Origin: Streptomyces sp. NBC_01439 | GTDB taxonomy: Bacteria; Actinomycetota; Actinomycetes; Streptomycetales; Streptomycetaceae | Direction: 5' to 3' | DNA length: 64,000 nucleotides | Assembly: GCF_036227605.1 (NCBI RefSeq) | Contig: NZ_CP109487.1 | Location: forward strand, 2,914,001-2,978,000 | Shown here: in pieces, positions 52,093 to 59,716 of the stretch | Layout of the letters: each line of letters starts with the position of its first letter | Position numbering within the stretch: the first letter of the stretch is position 1 | The notes under the pieces: model-generated | The model's input: only the letters and a program-made list of their open reading frames with translations | Told to the model about the DNA's origin: nothing | Databases searched by the model: none | Translations under genes and position numbers: made by a program

Positions 52093-52806
52093 TCAGAGGA
52101 GATTGCGCAGCACCCGCTCCCGGATCATCAGGGCGGCCCGCTTCTCGGGAAGGTCGATTTCCGCGGAGCAGCGGAAACCGGAGTTCAGGAAGGCTGATAC
52201 GGAGGGGGTGTTGCGGATGTCCGGTTCCGCGACGACGCGTGTGCAGCGGGGGCGGTTGCCGAGGACCAGGTCGGCGACGGCACGCAGCAGAGCCGTTCCC
52301 AGTCCGCGGCCGCGGTTCGTGCCGTCTCCGATGAGCAGGTGGATACCCGTGTCGTGGGGGCGCGCCGGGTAGTGCCCGGAGAGCGGGTCAAGGTCGGCTC
52401 GGTAGATCTCCCAGTAGCTCATCGGCGTGCCGTCGAGGAGTCCGAGGCAGGGGATGCTGCCGCCGTCCCCGTCGAGCTGGGCCCGCAGGTGGGCATCAGT
52501 GACCGCGGCGGGGCCCGCGAGCTCCCAGTAGGCGGACACTTCGGGATCGTTCATCCAGCCGGTGAGTAGCTCCAGGTCACGGCCGGGCCGCACGGGTTCG
52601 AGGCGGAAGGCTCCGGCCGGTGTGGTGACGCTGCCCCAGATGGCGGGGGAATCGAGCAGGTCGGCCTCGGCGAGCAGGGGCAACAGCTCCGCATTGAGGC
52701 GTTGTGCGCGCCTTCCGCGGGCGACTTCGACGACGCCGGTGGTGGTGCGTGTGTCGTGGCCGGGTCGCGCGGCTGGAGCTTGGGCTGAAGTGTCGGTGGA
52801 GGGCAT
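52093..52806 (-). CDS. IucB/RhbD-like siderophore N-acyltransferase (GNAT)
   Basis: This 237-residue protein carries GAFRLEPVRPGRDLELLTGWMNDPEVSAYWEL, SYWEIYRADLDPL, THE-like HDTGIHLLIGDGTNRGRGLG and VVAEPDIRNTPSVSAFLNSGF, in pieces of the siderophore acetyltransferase fold (Acetyltransf_8). In aerobactin and rhizobactin routes this enzyme acylates an N-hydroxylated amine. No hydroxylase gene lies in this cluster, so its substrate may be a free amine or be supplied in trans. ATG 52806 follows GGAGAAGAG; the frame runs 12 codons further upstream and overlaps the neighbour, but that start (TTG) is less likely. It starts 33 bp after the first IucA/IucC stop. Confidence 0.85.
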   Translation of the reverse strand: MPSTDTSAQAPAARPGHDTRTTTGVVEVARGRRAQRLNAELLPLLAEADLLDSPAIWGSVTTPAGAFRLEPVRPGRDLELLTGWMNDPEVSAYWELAGPAAVTDAHLRAQLDGDGGSIPCLGLLDGTPMSYWEIYRADLDPLSGHYPARPHDTGIHLLIGDGTNRGRGLGTALLRAVADLVLGNRPRCTRVVAEPDIRNTPSVSAFLNSGFRCSAEIDLPEKRAALMIRERVLRNLL

Positions 52807-52838
52807 CGGGGGCTCTTCTCCGCGTCGGCGCCGACGCG

Positions 52839-55118
52839 TCAATCGTGAAGGGGGTTGGTGATGGTGACGTAGACGGACTGCGTGTCGACGGGGCCGACCA
52901 GCTCGTCGAGGCCGCCCAGGCGGGTGAGCAGATTGGCCTTGCAGCGCAGGGTGGGCGAGTCGAGCAGCCGTGCCGGGAGCGGGCCGAGGCCGGCGGCCTT
53001 GGCGAGGAAGCGGCGGAAGGCGGCGAGGAGGACCCGTTCGTCTGCGAGCCGCTGGGATCCGAAGGCGCCGATGAGGCCCAGCACGTTGTTGATGCCGAGG
53101 TAGTAGGCGAAGCGTTCGTCGGCGACGGCGTCGGAGACGAAGGTGTCACTGGCGCTGCCGATGCCGGGGAGCCGGTGCTCCAGTTCCGCGCGGCGGGATT
53201 CGCGGAAGTAGTAGCCCTGGTTGTCGCGGTAGCGGCCGCCGATCGGCCAGCCGGCTGGGTCGAGGAGCACCAGGGTGTTCTGTTGGTGCGCTTCGAGGGC
53301 GATACCGGCGAGCGCATCGAAGGCGAGGACCGGCAGCACCACGTGGTCGAGGTAGCGCAGGAACCACTCGGCGGCGACGGCGGACGTGGTGTGGCCGGTG
53401 GCGATGGCGAGTCCGGTGATGAGTTCGGCGAGGCGGGAGCTCATGGTGGTCCGGCCGGGCCACGGGCGGGGGGCGGTGAGTGCGGCGATGCAGACCGGGT
53501 CGTCGCCCGAACGGAAGGGGTTGTGGCGCAGCAGGGCGTCAAGTCCGGGCACGGGGGTTCCGTCCGGCGCGTCCACGGCGACCCAGGCGGGGTCGCGGAC
53601 GATGTCGAAGGCGGGGTGGGACGCCTGCCACTGCTCGGCGAGGCCGGTGCGGAGCAGCCGGTGTACCTCGACACCGCGGTGGAGTTCCTTGCGGAGGTTC
53701 TCGCGGCGGGAGTTGGTGATGCGCAGGCCCAGGGAGAGCTTGAGCATCGCGGGGGCGCCCGGTCGGTGGACGGTGCGCACGGAGGATGTGGGGTACCAGG
53801 GCTCGCCGTGTGGGCCGAGGTCGTACAGAAGTCCCGCGTCACGGAGGGCGGAGACGGCGGGGCGCTCGAGCAGGTCACGGGCCTGCCAGGGGTGTAGGGG
53901 AAGGGGGGTGGTGCCGCCCGGCAGCGGGAGACCGGGGGCGAGTCGGCCGAGGAGCTGTGGCGCGGAGACGGGGCGGCCGCTCTCGGTCCAGGCCGATTCG
54001 CTCGCGAGGGCCGCGGGGTCGATCGCGAACCAGTGCAGGGGGAAGGAGCCGTGGAGTTCGGGTGAGTAGCGGCGTACCTCGGCCTCGGAAAGCCCTTCAC
54101 GGCTCTTCGGGTCCGGCTGGAGGGGGTGACCGAGGAGGAGCGCCTGCTCGGCGGTGAGGAAACGGTCCCCGCCCAGGGGGGCCGGGGCGGTGGGGCGTTC
54201 CCGCCGGTCGGCGATGAATTCGGCGGTGCGGCGCACGGAGTCGGCGACCCGGCCGACGAGGTCGGCGGCGCCTCGGCCACCGCTCGTGCCTTCTCGGGCG
54301 ATGAGCGCGGCGATGGTGACGGCGTCGAGGGAGGGTGCGGCGGCGGTCGTGCCTTCGAGTCGGACCGCACCGAACCGGTGCCAGCCGGCGTGGGACCAGT
54401 GGCGGACGGGAACGAGCAGGGCGGTACCGGAAGCGGGAAGGGGGATGCGCAGGGGGGTTCCGGCGGGGCCGTCGGGGCGGCCGAGACCGGATTCGCGGAC
54501 CCAGCAGCGGAGCAGGTTCTCCACCGCCGCGGCCTCGGCGGCGACGGCCGGGTCGGGGTGGTTGAGCAGGTCGGGCAGTGTGGTCGGCTCCAGCCGTAGG
54601 GGGCTCGTCCATCCGGAACGGGGCCGGGGTGTGCCGTCCTTCTGCCGCGGCACCGTGGCCGTTGCCCCGGCGTCGGTCCCGCTGGCGGCCGCCACCGGGG
54701 GAAGCTGCTCGGCCGGTGCTCCGGGGGCTCCGGCTCCGGGGGTTCCGGGTGCGCCCGTCGGGCGTGGCTTCGGGTGCTCGGCCGTGGCTCCGTCGGCGTG
54801 GGAAGGCGTGCCGGCCGGGGGCGGGGTCGGTGCGTCCTCGGCGGGCACGGGCCGGGCCGGCGGGGTGACAGCGGACCCCGAGCCCTGTACCTCGTGGACG
54901 TCGGGCCGCGGCGGCGTCGGGGACGGCGGCTCCGCGACCTCCCTCAGCGGCGCAGAGGTGCCGGGCGACGCTGACGTCTGTCCCGGGGCGACGGCCTCCT
55001 CGTGGTCCGGGAGCGGATTCGGCAGCGCCGGGGCCGGCCCCGGCGGCAGCGGGGCGGGCCGGTCGGGAGACAGTGGCTGGTTCTCCGTGATGGGGGTGGA
55101 ATGGTGCGGATCGGGCAT
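52839..55118 (-). CDS. IucA/IucC-family siderophore synthetase (first enzyme), with long disordered N-terminus
   Basis: The 759-residue protein has about 165 residues of Pro/Ala/Gly-rich, probably disordered sequence at the N-terminus. The NIS synthetase domain follows with GHPLQPDPKSREGLSEAEV, PLHPWQARDLLE, YPTSSVRTVHRPGAPAMLKL, SLGLRITNSRRENLRK, ALEAHQQNTLVLLD and RDNQGYYFRES. These are the ATP and carboxylate sites of the IucA-like enzymes. The expected first step is amide formation between citrate and a diamine. ATG 55118 follows GAGGA and lies 21 bp after the transaminase stop. The low-complexity extension is not typical of the family and may be locally acquired, an assembly surface or an artefact of GC-rich drift. 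Confidence 0.88.
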   Translation of the reverse strand: MPDPHHSTPITENQPLSPDRPAPLPPGPAPALPNPLPDHEEAVAPGQTSASPGTSAPLREVAEPPSPTPPRPDVHEVQGSGSAVTPPARPVPAEDAPTPPPAGTPSHADGATAEHPKPRPTGAPGTPGAGAPGAPAEQLPPVAAASGTDAGATATVPRQKDGTPRPRSGWTSPLRLEPTTLPDLLNHPDPAVAAEAAAVENLLRCWVRESGLGRPDGPAGTPLRIPLPASGTALLVPVRHWSHAGWHRFGAVRLEGTTAAAPSLDAVTIAALIAREGTSGGRGAADLVGRVADSVRRTAEFIADRRERPTAPAPLGGDRFLTAEQALLLGHPLQPDPKSREGLSEAEVRRYSPELHGSFPLHWFAIDPAALASESAWTESGRPVSAPQLLGRLAPGLPLPGGTTPLPLHPWQARDLLERPAVSALRDAGLLYDLGPHGEPWYPTSSVRTVHRPGAPAMLKLSLGLRITNSRRENLRKELHRGVEVHRLLRTGLAEQWQASHPAFDIVRDPAWVAVDAPDGTPVPGLDALLRHNPFRSGDDPVCIAALTAPRPWPGRTTMSSRLAELITGLAIATGHTTSAVAAEWFLRYLDHVVLPVLAFDALAGIALEAHQQNTLVLLDPAGWPIGGRYRDNQGYYFRESRRAELEHRLPGIGSASDTFVSDAVADERFAYYLGINNVLGLIGAFGSQRLADERVLLAAFRRFLAKAAGLGPLPARLLDSPTLRCKANLLTRLGGLDELVGPVDTQSVYVTITNPLHD

Positions 55119-55139
55119 CGCGGGTCCTCGGGGTGCGGG

Positions 55140-56642
55140 TCAGTGGGTCCGACGGGCGGCGGCCGGGATGGCGTCGGCCAGACGGTCGAGGACCGCCGCG
55201 GCCTGCTCGTCGGTCAGGGTCAGCGGGGGAAGGAGGCGCACCACGGCGCCGTGGCGGCCGCCGAGTTCGACGATCAGGCCGCGGTCCAGGCACTCCTGGC
55301 GGACGGCAGCGGCGAGGGACGGCGCGGCGGCCCCGGTGTCGGGGTCGACGAGTTCGATGCCGATCATCAGGCCCCGGCCCCGTACCTCTCCGATGCACGG
55401 ATGGCCGCAGGCCAGGCCGTGCAGGGCGGCCAGCATCCGTTCCCCCAGGGCGGCGGCGCGCTCGGCGAGCCGGTTCTCGCGGACGAAGGTGAGCGTGGCG
55501 GTACCGGCGGCCATGGCGAGCTGGTTGCCGCGGAAGGTGCCCGCGTGCGCGCCGGGGGCCCAGACGTCCAGGGCGGCCCGATACACGATCACCGCGAGCG
55601 GCAGGCTGCCACCGATCGCCTTGGAGAGGACCATGACGTCGGGCACCACCCCGGCGTGGTCGACTCCCCAGAAGGCACCGGTCCGGCCGACGCCCGTCTG
55701 CACCTCGTCGGCGATCAGCGGGATCCCCCGCGCCGCGGTGATCTCGCGCATCCGGCGCAGCCAACCGTCCGGGGCGGGGATCACCCCGCCCTCGCCCTGC
55801 ACGGGCTCGACGATCATGCCTGCGGGGGCGGACACTCCGCCCTTCGGGTCGTCCAGCAGGTTCTCCGTCCAGCGCGCGGAGAGTTCGGCGCCTTCTGGGC
55901 CACCGACTCCGAACGGGCAGCGCAGGTCCTGCGGGTACGGCAGCCGGGTCACCCGCACGCCGGGGGCGCCGCCCGAAGCGTCCAGGGCCCCGGCGGTCAT
56001 GCCGTGGTAGGCCCCGGTGAAGGCGAGCAGCCCGGGGCGTCCGGTCGCGGTGCGCACCAGTGTGAGTGCGGCCTCCACGGCGTCCGTTCCGGCCGGACCG
56101 CAGAACTGGATGCGCGCGTCGGCTGCGAGCGCGGGCGGCAGGTTGGCGAACAGCTCGGTGGTGAAGGCGTCCTTGACCGGGGTCGCGAGGTCCAGCACGT
56201 GCAGCGGGGCCCCCGAGTCGAGGACGCCCCGGATGGCTTCGAGCACCACCGGATGGTTGTGCCCGAGGGCGAGCGTGCCGGCGCCGGAGAGGCAGTCGAG
56301 GTAGCGCCGCCCGTCGGCGCCCTCGATGGTGAGCCCGCGGGCCCGCACGGGGACGATGGGCAGCGAGCGCGCGTACGTCCGGGCGGCGGACTCCCGCTGT
56401 GCCTGTCTGCGCAGGATGTTCTCAGGAGCGACGGAACCCCCCGGCCCCTCGCTCACGCCCGAGCGGCCCGAGCGACCCGAACCGCCCGGGCTGCCGGCTC
56501 CGTCCGGAACCGGTCCCCGGCTTCCCTGCGGCGGCACTTGAGGTGGGATCTCTGTCGCGGCCGCCGCCGCGGCCGGCTCGGTGGCAGCCACGAGTGTCGG
56601 TCCTCCCGCACTGATTGCTCTTCCGGATTGCGTCTCGAACAT
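55140..56642 (-). CDS. diaminobutyrate-2-oxoglutarate-type class III aminotransferase
   Basis: The 500-residue PLP enzyme has a disordered N-terminus of about 75 residues, then the DABA-transaminase pattern RQAQRESAARTYARSLPIVP and CLSGAGTLALGHNHPVVLEA, with LHVLDLATPVKDAF. The PLP Lys is in VMVLSKAIGGSLPLAV. DEVQTGVGRTGAFWG supplies the cofactor aspartate. Such enzymes convert aspartate semialdehyde to L-2,4-diaminobutyrate with glutamate as donor, as in rhizobactin-like siderophore and ectoine pathways. No ectoine synthase genes are adjacent, so the siderophore role is preferred. ATG 56642 follows GGGGGAGC. It is the first gene of the NIS operon, divergent from a lipoprotein protease. Confidence 0.88.
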   Translation of the reverse strand: MFETQSGRAISAGGPTLVAATEPAAAAAATEIPPQVPPQGSRGPVPDGAGSPGGSGRSGRSGVSEGPGGSVAPENILRRQAQRESAARTYARSLPIVPVRARGLTIEGADGRRYLDCLSGAGTLALGHNHPVVLEAIRGVLDSGAPLHVLDLATPVKDAFTTELFANLPPALAADARIQFCGPAGTDAVEAALTLVRTATGRPGLLAFTGAYHGMTAGALDASGGAPGVRVTRLPYPQDLRCPFGVGGPEGAELSARWTENLLDDPKGGVSAPAGMIVEPVQGEGGVIPAPDGWLRRMREITAARGIPLIADEVQTGVGRTGAFWGVDHAGVVPDVMVLSKAIGGSLPLAVIVYRAALDVWAPGAHAGTFRGNQLAMAAGTATLTFVRENRLAERAAALGERMLAALHGLACGHPCIGEVRGRGLMIGIELVDPDTGAAAPSLAAAVRQECLDRGLIVELGGRHGAVVRLLPPLTLTDEQAAAVLDRLADAIPAAARRTH

Positions 56643-56707
56643 GAACGCTGCTCCCCCATCCCCCGTACGTACCAACGACGGTGACGGCGAGGGATCACGG
56701 GTTGACT

Positions 56708-56728
56708 CAAGATCCTTGTTCTGCAAGG
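56708..56728. promoter_or_regulatory. overlapping inverted repeats upstream of the NIS operon
   Basis: CAAG (56708-56711)/CTTG (56715-56718) and CCTTG (56714-56718)/CAAGG (56724-56728) overlap in the 189-bp divergent spacer between the aminotransferase and a lipoprotein protease. The motif does not match the DmdR/IdeR iron box (TTAGGTTAG...). It may be an operator for an unknown regulator. Confidence 0.3.
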
Positions 56729-56831
56729 GGAGAGCGCCAGGAACCACGGCCCCGGCCTGTGTCGTCCTGGGCGACAGCGGCATAGTGGGGGGCTGCACTC
56801 CACTCCTCGAACTCCCAGGGGGACGAACGAC

Positions 56832-58001
56832 ATGCGATCGAACCGACCGGTCACCGCGATTCTGTGCGCGGCCACGCTCGCGCTGACCGCGGCTGCCTGC
56901 GGCCCCGGCGACGAGGAGGCCGGCGGCGACGCCAAGCCGACCGTGGCGGCGAGCCTGCCGGGCCAGGACGGGATCAAGATCCCGGACCAGCTCAAGGACA
57001 AGCTCAAGGAACACGGTATAGACCTGGAGAAGTGGAAGGGGGGTGAGTGGAAGAACTGGAAGAAGGAGGACTGGCTCCGCGAGGCGGGCGACTACATCAA
57101 CCCGGTCATCGAGGGCCTGTGGGACCCGGACCGCATGCGTGACGCCGAGCAGCCGCAGCGTCCGTCCGTCGACCCCGACGCGGGCAAGGACCAGGGCGTC
57201 ACCGACCCGACCCCGGCACCGGTGGCGGCCAAGCAGGCCAACCCGCCCTACCACACGAGCGTTCCGTCGTCCGGCAAGGTGTTCTTCGACGGCCCCGAGG
57301 GCTCGATGGTCTGCTCGGCGACCGTGATCAAGGACCCGGCCCACCCCGGCAAGTCGAACATGGTCTGGACCGCGGGCCACTGCGTCCACGCGGGCAAGGC
57401 CGGCGGCTGGTACCGCAACATCGCCTTCGTCCCGTCCTACAACAACACGGGCAAGCCGTCGGCACAGCTCAAGGGCGCGCCCCGCGAGACGGTGGCCCCG
57501 TTCGGCGTGTGGTGGAGCGACTGGGCGCAGACCTCCGACCAGTGGATCGCGAGCGGCGGTCCGACCGGCGGCGCGGGTGCCCCCTACGACTTCGCGGTGC
57601 TCCACGTGGCGCCCGAGAAGGGCAAGACCAAGTCCCTGGAAGAGACCGTCGGTTCGGCGCTCCCGGTGGACTTCAACGCGCAGGCCGTGCCGAAGGTCGC
57701 GAGCATCACGGCGACGGGCTACCCGGCGGCGGCTCCGTTCGACGGCCAGCGCGCCTTCCAGTGCACGGACCGGCCGGGCCGGCTGTCCCTGAACGCGAAC
57801 GACCCGGTGATGTACCGCATCGGCTGCACCATGACCGGCGGTTCCTCCGGTGGCGGCTGGGTCACGGCGGGCGCCGACGGCAAGCCGGCGCTGGTGTCGA
57901 ACACCTCGATAGGCCCGGCCAAGGCGGGCTGGCTGGCCGGGCCCCGGCTGGGGCCGGAGGCGAAGGGCATTTTCGACGCCGTCAGCGCCAAGTTCAAGTA
58001 G
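56832..58001 (+). CDS. lipoprotein serine protease (trypsin-like peptidase)
   Basis: The 389-residue preprotein has a signal sequence and lipobox LTAAAC with the acylated Cys at about residue 23. A polar, Lys/Glu/Trp-rich spacer of about 110 residues (DKLKEHGIDLEKWKGGEWKN) precedes the protease. The catalytic residues are MVWTAGHCVHA (His), PYDFAVLHVA (Asp) and IGCTMTGGSSGGGWV (Ser). It would be anchored at the outer face of the membrane. ATG 56832 follows CAGGGGGA. It diverges from the siderophore operon; the 189-bp spacer shows small inverted repeats but no recognised element. The long terminator at 58025 ends it. Confidence 0.85.
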   Translation: MRSNRPVTAILCAATLALTAAACGPGDEEAGGDAKPTVAASLPGQDGIKIPDQLKDKLKEHGIDLEKWKGGEWKNWKKEDWLREAGDYINPVIEGLWDPDRMRDAEQPQRPSVDPDAGKDQGVTDPTPAPVAAKQANPPYHTSVPSSGKVFFDGPEGSMVCSATVIKDPAHPGKSNMVWTAGHCVHAGKAGGWYRNIAFVPSYNNTGKPSAQLKGAPRETVAPFGVWWSDWAQTSDQWIASGGPTGGAGAPYDFAVLHVAPEKGKTKSLEETVGSALPVDFNAQAVPKVASITATGYPAAAPFDGQRAFQCTDRPGRLSLNANDPVMYRIGCTMTGGSSGGGWVTAGADGKPALVSNTSIGPAKAGWLAGPRLGPEAKGIFDAVSAKFK

Positions 58002-58024
58002 CCCCGAACCCCGAGCGTGACCGA

Positions 58025-58065
58025 ACGGCTGAGGCCCCCCTGCGGTGCAGGGGGGCCTCAGCCGT
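58025..58065. terminator. bidirectional terminator between lipoprotein protease and hflX
   Basis: ACGGCTGAGGCCCCCCTGC (58025-58043) and GCAGGGGGGCCTCAGCCGT (58047-58065) form a perfect 19-bp stem with a 3-base loop, 23 bp after one stop and 17 bp after the other. It is the strongest hairpin in the window. Confidence 0.85.
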
Positions 58066-58082
58066 CAAGCCGTCAAGCCCGC

Positions 58083-59588
58083 TCAGCGCTTCGCGAGCGC
58101 GTACGGCGCCAGGTCCGCCGCCAGTTCCTGGTGGACCCGCGCCTTGAGCAGGGTGCCGTCCGGGGTGTGCTCCTCGGAGATCACCTCGCCCTCGGCGTGC
58201 GCCTTGGCGACCAGCGAGCCGCGCGTGTACGGCACCAGGGCCTCCACCTCGACCTCGGGCCGCGGCAGCTCGGAGTCGATGAGCGCGAGGAGTTCCTCGA
58301 TGCCCATGCCCGTGCGCGCCGAGACGGCGATGGAGTGCCGTTCGATCCGCAGCAGCCGCTGCAGGACCAGCGGGTCCGCGGCGTCCGCCTTGTTGATCAC
58401 GACGATCTCGGGCACGTTCACCGCGCCGACCTCACGGATCACCTCGCGCACCGCCGCCAGCTGTTCCTCCGGCGCCGGGTGCGAGCCGTCCACGATGTGC
58501 AGGATGAGGTCGGAGTCGCCGACCTCCTCCATCGTGGAGCGGAAGGCCTCGACGAGGTGGTGGGGCAGGTGCCGGACGAAGCCGACGGTGTCGGCCAGGG
58601 TGTAGACCCGGCCGCTCGGCGTCTCGGCCCGGCGCACGGTCGGGTCGAGGGTGGCGAACAGTGCGTTCTCCACCAGCACGCCCGCGCCCGTGAGGCGGTT
58701 GAGCAGCGAGGACTTGCCCGCGTTGGTGTAACCGGCGATGGCGACCGAGGGCACCTTGTTGCGGCGCCGTTCCTGCCGCTTGATGTCACGGCCGGTCTTC
58801 ATCTCCGCGATCTCCCGGCGCATCTTCGCCATCTTCTCGCGGATCCGACGTCGGTCGGTCTCGATCTTGGTCTCACCGGGGCCGCGCGTGGCCATGCCGC
58901 CACCGCCGCCGCCACCCATCTGCCGGGACAGCGAGGCACCCCAGCCGCGCAGTCGCGGCAGCATGTACTGCATCTGCGCGAGGGCGACCTGCGCCTTGCC
59001 CTCTCGGGACTTGGCGTGCTGGGCGAAGATGTCGAGGATCAGCGCGGTCCGGTCGACCACCTTCACCTTGACGACGTCCTCAAGGGCGATGAGCTGGCCG
59101 GGGCTGAGCTCACCGTCGCACACGACGGTGTCCGCGCCGCTCTCCATGACGATGTCACGCAGCTCGCGCGCCTTGCCCGAGCCGATGAAGGTGGCCGGGT
59201 CCGGCTTGTCACGGCGCTGGATCACACCGTCGAGTACGAGAGCACCCGCCGTCTCGGCGAGGGCGGCGAGCTCCGCGAGGGAGTTCTCCGCGTCGTTCAC
59301 CGTGCCGGAGGTCCAGACGCCGACCAGGACGACGCGCTCCAGGCGCAGCTGCCGGTACTCGACCTCGGTGACGTCTTCGAGCTCGGTGGAGAGGCCGACC
59401 ACGCGGCGCAGGGCCGCGCGCTCCGAGCGTTCGAACTGCTCGCCGTCCCGGTCTCCGTCGATCTCGTGGCTCCAGGCGACGTCCTCTTCCATCAGGGCAT
59501 CGGCCCGAAGGCTCTCGGTGAAGCTCTGCGAGTCCCGCACGTCCTGGGCGTCCCGCGCGTCCTGGGAAGGGGAAGAAGAGGAGGTCAT
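58083..59588 (-). CDS. hflX: GTPase HflX
   Basis: This 501-residue ribosome-associated GTPase splits stalled or heat-damaged ribosomes. It shows the Gly-rich segment MGGGGGGGMATRGPGETK and ETDRRRIREKMAKM at the HflX-specific N-domain, G1 GYTNAGKSSLLN, G3 DTVGFVRHLPHHLVEAFRST and G4 NKAD. An acidic N-terminal extension of about 60 residues is present. ATG 59588 follows AAGGATCC. It is monocistronic; the terminator at 58025 separates it from the protease. The G-domain positions are about residues 285-440. It is close to the usual length for actinobacterial HflX. Confidence 0.96.
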   Translation of the reverse strand: MTSSSSPSQDARDAQDVRDSQSFTESLRADALMEEDVAWSHEIDGDRDGEQFERSERAALRRVVGLSTELEDVTEVEYRQLRLERVVLVGVWTSGTVNDAENSLAELAALAETAGALVLDGVIQRRDKPDPATFIGSGKARELRDIVMESGADTVVCDGELSPGQLIALEDVVKVKVVDRTALILDIFAQHAKSREGKAQVALAQMQYMLPRLRGWGASLSRQMGGGGGGGMATRGPGETKIETDRRRIREKMAKMRREIAEMKTGRDIKRQERRRNKVPSVAIAGYTNAGKSSLLNRLTGAGVLVENALFATLDPTVRRAETPSGRVYTLADTVGFVRHLPHHLVEAFRSTMEEVGDSDLILHIVDGSHPAPEEQLAAVREVIREVGAVNVPEIVVINKADAADPLVLQRLLRIERHSIAVSARTGMGIEELLALIDSELPRPEVEVEALVPYTRGSLVAKAHAEGEVISEEHTPDGTLLKARVHQELAADLAPYALAKR

Positions 59589-59716
59589 TGGATCCTTACG
59601 TCGATTCGAATAGCAGTGCCACGTTAGCTGTCACGTCCAACGTGTCACACCGCCGGGGGATTCCCCGCACGGCCCCGTCGATGGTGACATGCCCGTTCCT
59701 CGCCGGTCACACCCTT

